This document shows, in pieces, positions 14,356 to 19,509 of a stretch of 19,509 nucleotides of DNA; the first letter of the stretch is position 1, and every line of letters starts with the position of its first letter. The position numbers and the translations under genes are program-made. Under the pieces are notes generated by a model that worked only from the letters and a program-made list of their open reading frames with translations, made no database searches and had not been told where the DNA came from. This stretch comes from DATDRQ01 sp035291645 (GTDB lineage: Bacteria; Chloroflexota; Anaerolineae; Anaerolineales; UBA4823): NCBI GenBank assembly GCA_035291645.1, contig DATDRQ010000123.1, positions 1 to 19,509 of the forward strand, given 5' to 3'.

Positions 14356-17300
14356 ATGAGTGGAGAAAAACACAACCACCGATCGCTTGGCACCACGGGC
14401 AAACGGAATCGCCGTTCCTTGAGCAGTCAATTCACCTCGTCGATAACACTCCTCGTAATTCTTCTGATGACATTGACATCCGCTGGCAGCGCTGGCGCCA
14501 GCCCAGCCAATCAGCAAAATCAGCCGCCCGACTTCCAGGGGGAGCATGGCGAGCCAAAGGACAAGGATAACCGTAAGGGTTCCCGCGCCCCGGATGCCCG
14601 TCAGCAGGCATTCGCCCGCAGGCAAGGCTTGCAGGTGCGCTGGAATGACTACGGCACGCCGGCCTCATTGCTTGGCGAAAGTGGCGTCCTTGCGGATGGA
14701 TTGGCAGGTGACGCCGTGGAAGTAGCCCGCGCCTGGGTGAGCCAGAACCGCGAGCTGTTTGGCCTGTCCGAGCAGAGTGTCGCCGACCTGGAACTGATTT
14801 ACAGCGTTCCCCTCGGCCCGGGCCGGGCGATCCTGTTTCGCCAACGTTTCGGCGACCTGGAAGCCGGAGTCGATGGCCTGCTCACAGTCGGCGTATCCGG
14901 CGACAAGGTATTGTATGCCTCCTCTTCAGTCACCGCCGATGAGAGCGTGTCCGGGCCGGTGACCGTATCCGCCGCCGAGGCGCTGCTCACTGCGGCGGCT
15001 GACGCGGGGCGCAGCGTCGCCTCAGATCAGATTAGAGAAATTGCACCGGTGGGCGAGACGCAGGCATTTGAAATCCCAGGTTTCACCCAGCCTGCACAAG
15101 TCCGCCTCGTGGCGGTGCCGACACCCAAGGACGGCGTGCACCCTGCCTGGGAGGTGGTTCTGATTGACAACACTGCCGAGCCCCTGGCCGTCACCTCCTA
15201 CGTGGACGCCCAGACCAACACCGTGCTATTGCGCGAGGACCTGGTGGACTACCTGGAAGACCCCGATCCGCGCTGGCAGGTATTCCCGAACGCACCACCG
15301 CTGGACTATAGCAACAACGACACCCGCGCACTCTGGTGCTGGTCAGCAGATCCTGGAGACTGTGACCGCATCCTGATGAATGCCGCAACGGCGACAGTAG
15401 CATGGGACGATATCGCGGTCACCGACACGCCTACCTACACTACTATCGGCAACAACGCTCTGGCTGTGCATAACTGGTTCAACAACAATCCCTTCTCGGT
15501 CGGTACCGAGCCGGCTACGCCGCGGCCGAACCGTGACTACGTTTATACTTGGAACAACCAGTGGTTTATCCAGAGGTGTAACCCGGCCACCACCTTCACC
15601 TCCCCCGAACGCAACGATATCGACGCATCACGAGCGAACCTGTTCGCTATGCACAACCAGATGCACGATTGGTCTTACCACCTGGGCTTCACCGAGGCGA
15701 CGTTCAATCTGCAGAGCTTCAACTTTGATCGGGGCGGACTTGAAATCGATCCAGAACAAGGTAACGCCCAGGCCGGCGGCGTAACCGGGGGACCGCCTGG
15801 CTTTGCTGCGCGTGACAATGCCAACCAGATCACGCCGCGCGATGGTCTGGCGCCAATCACCAACATGTACCTGTGGCAGCCGATCGCCGGCGCTTTCTAC
15901 GCGCCGTGCGTCGACGGCGACTTCGACATGTCAGTGATCGGCCACGAATACACACACGCCATCTCCAACCGCATGGCCGCTGGCCCCACCGCGGGCTTGA
16001 GCGGTTCGCAAGCTGGCGCGATGGGCGAGAGCTGGTCAGACCTGGCGGCAATGGAGATCCTCAATGAGTTCGGGTTCGCGCCGCTTGCTGACGAGAACCG
16101 CTATGCGATTGGACCCTACGTCACTGGAGATAAGCAAGCCGGCATCCGTAATTTCGGGATGAATGTCAGCCCGCTCAACTACAGTGATGTTGGCTACGAC
16201 TTCGTATGCAACGGGGCGACCTGCCCGCTGCTCACCCAGGTCCACGCCGATGGTGAGATCTGGAGCGCGACCAACTTCGCCATCCGCCAGGCCATGAACG
16301 ATCGCTACGACGGGACATACTCCTCGGGGGATCAGTCCTTGCAGGTCTCCTGCGCCGAGGGGCAGACGCCCGTCGACCAGTGCCCCGGCAACCGGCGCTG
16401 GATACAACTCGTCTTCGACGCCTGGCTGTTGATGACCACCGGAAACGTCAGTATGCTCGATGCGCGCGACGCCATGCTCGCAGCTGATTTGATCCGCTTC
16501 GGGGGTGCCAACCAGGACCTGCTGTGGAACGTCTTCGCCAGTCGCGGACTGGGTGAGTTCGCATCCAGCAACGGCACCAACGATGCCGACCCGCTGCCGA
16601 GCTTCGAATCTCCATACGCTGACGAATCCACCGTACTGTTCCTTCCCGAGGACGGAGAAGGCAACCTCATTCCCAATGCCAGGCTGTTCGCGGGACGCTA
16701 CGAGGCCCGCGTTTCACCGGTTGCTGATACCGACCCGGCGACCACCCTCGGCAACGAGGTGCGAATGGTCCCCGGCACCTACGATCTGCTCGTCCAGGCG
16801 CCGGGCTATGGACACAAGCGGGAGACCCTCACCTTGAAGTCCAATCAAGTAATCGAGTTCACGGCCGGCCCGTTGTTCCCCAACCTGGCATCGAGTGTGC
16901 GTGGCGCGACGGCCAGCGGGGATGGCACCAACCTCGCCGCGCTGATCGATGACAGCGAGGCGACCAACTGGGCTTCGCTAAATTCGCCAATCGGCGGTAA
17001 GCAGGTGACCGTACAGCTCGATCCGAGCAGGCCGTTCCACACCATCCGGCGCATCCAGGTCAGCGCATTGCTGCGCCATCGGATTACGACCGATCTCGGA
17101 GGGGACACAGGCACTCAGAACCGCTTCTCGGCGCTTCGGCAGTTCGAGGTCTGGACTTGCCAGGCGAGGGGCAGTGTAGACTGCAGCCAGGACTCAGACT
17201 TCTCGCTGATCTTCACCAGCCCGCCGGACGCGTTCCCTTCGATCGCGCCGCGCCCGCGCGCGCCGGATCTGACCATCCGCTCGTTTGATATCCCCAATAC

Positions 17301-17466
17301 CAGAGCGACGCACGTTCGCGTGCGGGTGGTTACTAACCAATGTACCGGGACACCGGCCTACGCCGGCGACCAGGATGACGATCCAATCAACATCACTGAC
17401 TGCGCTGCCGGCAGTCCCCAGGGCAACAACGTCCGCATCGCTGAGCTGCAAGTCTTCAATCAGTGA
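14356..17466 (+). CDS. Secreted M36 (fungalysin-type) zinc metallopeptidase
   Basis: This 1036-residue protein starts with a basic N-region and hydrophobic signal segment (about 25-48, ending near AGASPA). The propeptide region (about 85-300) includes FTP/PepSY-like segments such as WVSQNRELFGLSEQSVADL. The catalytic domain has NLFAMHNQMHDWSYHLGFTE (428-447), zinc site HEYTH (H530, E531, H534), the third ligand E558 in GAMGESWSD, and HADGEIWS (630-637) with a probable catalytic His. Beyond about 745 come a beta segment that may be carbohydrate-like or PepSY-type (AGRYEARVSPV onward) and a C-terminal region (about 843-1036) resembling an F5/8 type C discoidin fold with ATNWAS. The start is supported by AAAGGA (14343-14348). 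It probably degrades extracellular protein for nutrition. GC is higher than in the TPR genes, compatible with later acquisition. Confidence 0.95.
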   Translation: MSGEKHNHRSLGTTGKRNRRSLSSQFTSSITLLVILLMTLTSAGSAGASPANQQNQPPDFQGEHGEPKDKDNRKGSRAPDARQQAFARRQGLQVRWNDYGTPASLLGESGVLADGLAGDAVEVARAWVSQNRELFGLSEQSVADLELIYSVPLGPGRAILFRQRFGDLEAGVDGLLTVGVSGDKVLYASSSVTADESVSGPVTVSAAEALLTAAADAGRSVASDQIREIAPVGETQAFEIPGFTQPAQVRLVAVPTPKDGVHPAWEVVLIDNTAEPLAVTSYVDAQTNTVLLREDLVDYLEDPDPRWQVFPNAPPLDYSNNDTRALWCWSADPGDCDRILMNAATATVAWDDIAVTDTPTYTTIGNNALAVHNWFNNNPFSVGTEPATPRPNRDYVYTWNNQWFIQRCNPATTFTSPERNDIDASRANLFAMHNQMHDWSYHLGFTEATFNLQSFNFDRGGLEIDPEQGNAQAGGVTGGPPGFAARDNANQITPRDGLAPITNMYLWQPIAGAFYAPCVDGDFDMSVIGHEYTHAISNRMAAGPTAGLSGSQAGAMGESWSDLAAMEILNEFGFAPLADENRYAIGPYVTGDKQAGIRNFGMNVSPLNYSDVGYDFVCNGATCPLLTQVHADGEIWSATNFAIRQAMNDRYDGTYSSGDQSLQVSCAEGQTPVDQCPGNRRWIQLVFDAWLLMTTGNVSMLDARDAMLAADLIRFGGANQDLLWNVFASRGLGEFASSNGTNDADPLPSFESPYADESTVLFLPEDGEGNLIPNARLFAGRYEARVSPVADTDPATTLGNEVRMVPGTYDLLVQAPGYGHKRETLTLKSNQVIEFTAGPLFPNLASSVRGATASGDGTNLAALIDDSEATNWASLNSPIGGKQVTVQLDPSRPFHTIRRIQVSALLRHRITTDLGGDTGTQNRFSALRQFEVWTCQARGSVDCSQDSDFSLIFTSPPDAFPSIAPRPRAPDLTIRSFDIPNTRATHVRVRVVTNQCTGTPAYAGDQDDDPINITDCAAGSPQGNNVRIAELQVFNQ

Positions 17467-17491
17467 TAGCCGGATCCGGCCAATGGAGCCA

Positions 17492-17524
17492 GCACCACCC
17501 CAAGCAATCCGCTTGGGGTGGTGC
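17492..17524. terminator. Strong 14-bp hairpin between the M36 gene and typA
   Basis: GCACCACCCCAAGC (17492-17505) and GCTTGGGGTGGTGC (17511-17524) form a perfect 14-bp stem around AATCC, 25 nt after the peptidase stop codon. Neither strand has a T run next to the stem, so it may act as a 3' stabilising or Rho-assisted element, or as a barrier between the converging genes. A 12-bp palindrome, GCCGGATCCGGC, lies at 17469-17480. Confidence 0.55.
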
Positions 17525-17628
17525 ACCCGGAGGCTCTTATTGAAGTGAGGCGTTCTTTATTCGCAGTCGTCCAGGGAGATTTCTCTGTGCCGGGGGATTC
17601 CTTTTTATCTTCTTAACCAGACTCGCTC

Positions 17629-19488
17629 TCAGGAGGCCAGCAGGATCTCTTTGGACTTCTTGGTCTGCTTGCCACGCTCATCAGTATCCATAATGCGTTT
17701 GCGGACACGGTAATTGAGTGGAGTGACTTCCAAGAGTTCGTCTTCAGCCAGATATTCGATCGCTTCATCCAGGCTCATCTGGCGCGGGGGGCTCAAGCGT
17801 ATCTCGATATCTTTGTTGGAAGAGCGCATGTTGGTCAGGTGTTTTTTCTTGCACACGTTCACCGCCAGGTCGCCCGGTCGCTGGTGCTCGCCGACCACCA
17901 TCCCTTCATACACTTCCACACCCGGCCCGTAGAAGAGTACACCGCGCTCTTCGGCGTTCTTCAGGCCGTAGGTGGTGGTTTCACCCCGCTCCCATGAAAC
18001 CAGCGAACCGGTAGAGCGGGCAGCCATCGGACCTGCCATCGGCAGGTAGCCGTGGAACAGAGTATGCATGATCCCCATGCCTCGCGTGGAGGTCAGGAAT
18101 TGATAGCGGAAACCAAGCAGCCCGCGGGTCGGCGCCAGATAGGCCAGCCGCACGTTCCCATCGCCTGTGTCGTGCATATCGATCATCTGTCCGCGCCGGC
18201 TGCCCAACATTTCCACCACCACGCCGACTGTATCGGCATCGGTATCGATGTGGACTTCTTCGAACGGCTCAAGCGTTTCGCCAGACTCGCCTTGTCGAAA
18301 GATCACTTCCGGCCGCGAGACCTGGAACTCGTAGCCTTCCCGGCGCATGGTTTCAATCAGTATCGCCAGGTGCAGCTCGCCCCGTCCGGAGACCAGGAAG
18401 GTATCGGCGCTGTCCGTTTCGGCTACCCGCAAGGCCACATTCTGGCGCAGCTCATCGAACAGGCGCTCACGCAGCTTGCGAGAGGTGCCCCAGCGCCCTT
18501 CTCGCCCGGTCATGGGCGAGGTATTGACCCCGAATGTCATCCGCACGGTTGGTTCTTCGACGCGGATCGGTTCCAAAGCCACCGGATTCTCTGGATCGGC
18601 CAGCGTCTCGCCGATGGCGATGCCTTCCAGCCCGGCAAGGGCTACGATCTCCCCGGCCTCGGCCTGGTCGACCTCGACACGCTCCAGCCCTTCATGAACG
18701 TAGAGATAGCGCGCCCGCTCGGGCAGGCTCTCCCCCCCCAAGGTCAGACGAGCCAGGGGGGCGCCTAAGTGCAGCTGGCCGGCAAAGATGCGTCCTACCG
18801 CGGTCACGCCGCGGTACTCGTCATAGCCAAGCGTAGTGACCAATAGCTGCAACGGGGCGCTGGTATCCACCTTCGGCGGGGGGATTCGGCGTAGTATGGT
18901 CTGAAAAAGGGGCTGCAGGTCCGGGCCCAGTTGCGGGGTAGATCCGGCCTGCCCTGTGACAGCGTTGGCATACACCACCGGGAAATCGGCTTGCTCGTCG
19001 CTGGCGCCCAACTCGATAAACAGGTCAAAAGTCTTGTTCAGCGCCTCGTACGGGTCGGCGTCTTTGCGGTCCACCTTGTTGATCACCACGACGGCCTGGT
19101 GACCGCGCTCCAGGGCTTTTTTCAATACAAAGCGGGTCTGCGGCATGGGGCCTTCGGCGGCATCCACCAACAACAGCACCCCGTCTACCATGTTCATCAC
19201 CCGCTCTACCTCGCCGCCAAAATCAGAGTGACCGGGCGTATCCACGATATTGATCTTGACCTGATGGGCCCTGACCGGATCCCAAATTCGGATGGCGGTA
19301 TTCTTAGACAGGATAGTGATGCCTCGCTCGCGTTCCAGATCGTTCGAATCGAGCACCCGTTCGGCAACCAGCTGGTTCTCTCGGAAGACGCGCGCCTGTT
19401 TTAACAACCCGTCCACCAGGGTGGTTTTGCCGTGGTCGACGTGGGCGATGATGGCAATATTACGTAAGTCGGTACGTTCTTGGATCAT
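17629..19488 (-). CDS. typA: Translational GTPase TypA/BipA
   Basis: This 619-residue ribosome-associated GTPase belongs to the elongation-factor family and is linked to large-subunit assembly at low temperature and to stress adaptation. The G domain is at the N-terminus: P-loop AHVDHGKT (15-22), switch I ERGITILSKN, DTPGHSDFGGEVERV, and NKVDR. Domain II follows (LLVTTLGYDEYRGVTAVGRI), then the EF-G-like domains III and V and the BipA-specific C-terminal domain with TSTRGMGIMHTLFHGYLP, SWERGETTTYGL and NVCKKKHLTNMR. The length is close to the usual 600-615. I chose ATG 19488, with AGGA about 5 nt before it, over an in-frame GTG at 19503. It converges with the M36 gene. The upstream region lies beyond the window, so its promoter is not visible. 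Confidence 0.97.
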   Translation of the reverse strand: MIQERTDLRNIAIIAHVDHGKTTLVDGLLKQARVFRENQLVAERVLDSNDLERERGITILSKNTAIRIWDPVRAHQVKINIVDTPGHSDFGGEVERVMNMVDGVLLLVDAAEGPMPQTRFVLKKALERGHQAVVVINKVDRKDADPYEALNKTFDLFIELGASDEQADFPVVYANAVTGQAGSTPQLGPDLQPLFQTILRRIPPPKVDTSAPLQLLVTTLGYDEYRGVTAVGRIFAGQLHLGAPLARLTLGGESLPERARYLYVHEGLERVEVDQAEAGEIVALAGLEGIAIGETLADPENPVALEPIRVEEPTVRMTFGVNTSPMTGREGRWGTSRKLRERLFDELRQNVALRVAETDSADTFLVSGRGELHLAILIETMRREGYEFQVSRPEVIFRQGESGETLEPFEEVHIDTDADTVGVVVEMLGSRRGQMIDMHDTGDGNVRLAYLAPTRGLLGFRYQFLTSTRGMGIMHTLFHGYLPMAGPMAARSTGSLVSWERGETTTYGLKNAEERGVLFYGPGVEVYEGMVVGEHQRPGDLAVNVCKKKHLTNMRSSNKDIEIRLSPPRQMSLDEAIEYLAEDELLEVTPLNYRVRKRIMDTDERGKQTKKSKEILLAS

Positions 19489-19509
19489 CAGATTCCTAAT
19501 CACGATCGC

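Noticed and set aside
1..19509. CRISPR arrays, insertion sequences or phage genes
   Set aside because: No regularly spaced direct repeats, transposase motifs or phage structural genes were seen on either strand.

Overview
The window looks like chromosomal DNA of an anaerobic or facultative member of the Chloroflexota, probably class Anaerolineae. This assignment is inferred from protein style: a GH1 glucosidase, membrane-anchored TPR and SH3 proteins with Ser/Thr/Pro linkers, and an AcnA-type aconitase beside folate genes. I ran no database search. GC content is moderate, about 52% in a sampled line of the TPR gene. It is higher in the M36 peptidase and typA, about 63-67% in sampled lines.

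Left part (1-7296): A partial surE (5'-nucleotidase, minus strand) diverges from a plus-strand gene for a two-TM, helix-rich membrane protein of unknown role, which ends at a good hairpin. A minus-strand gene run follows, read right to left: thiolase, folK, a small protein resembling SpoIIAA/STAS proteins, folP, and acnA. Thiolase and folK abut with no spacer (TAG then ATG). Strong -10 elements before acnA and probably before the small protein suggest that the run also has internal promoters. Its content is acyl-CoA metabolism, two folate-synthesis steps and the TCA cycle.

Middle (7297-10895): A compact divergent region holds an apparently leaderless thiolase promoter, a 12-bp palindrome and a promoter for a GH1 beta-glycosidase gene. 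That gene is followed 5 nt later by a GNAT-type acetyltransferase. Next come an SDR dehydrogenase and a tRNA-Arg(TCG) with a near-perfect sigma70 promoter. The tRNA ends at a hairpin that can act as terminator on both strands.

Right-middle (10896-14355): A minus-strand pair of envelope genes, and possibly a 33-codon ORF ahead of it, forms the least explained part of the window. The larger gene encodes a membrane-anchored TPR protein whose N-terminus has two tandem 12-residue Gly-Gly repeats. The next gene, 9 nt downstream, encodes a predicted lipoprotein with a Pro/Ser/Thr linker and a C-terminal SH3-like domain. The 5' region has a palindromic -10 box and, further on, a nested inverted repeat.

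Right end (14356-19509): A large secreted M36 (fungalysin-type) metallopeptidase with propeptide, HEYTH zinc site and C-terminal beta domains is followed by a 14-bp hairpin. The minus-strand typA/bipA GTPase follows, complete from a preferred ATG near the window edge.

The best candidate for something undescribed is the small ORF / Gly-Gly-repeat TPR protein / SH3 lipoprotein cluster. No established defence, CRISPR or mobile-element system is visible.
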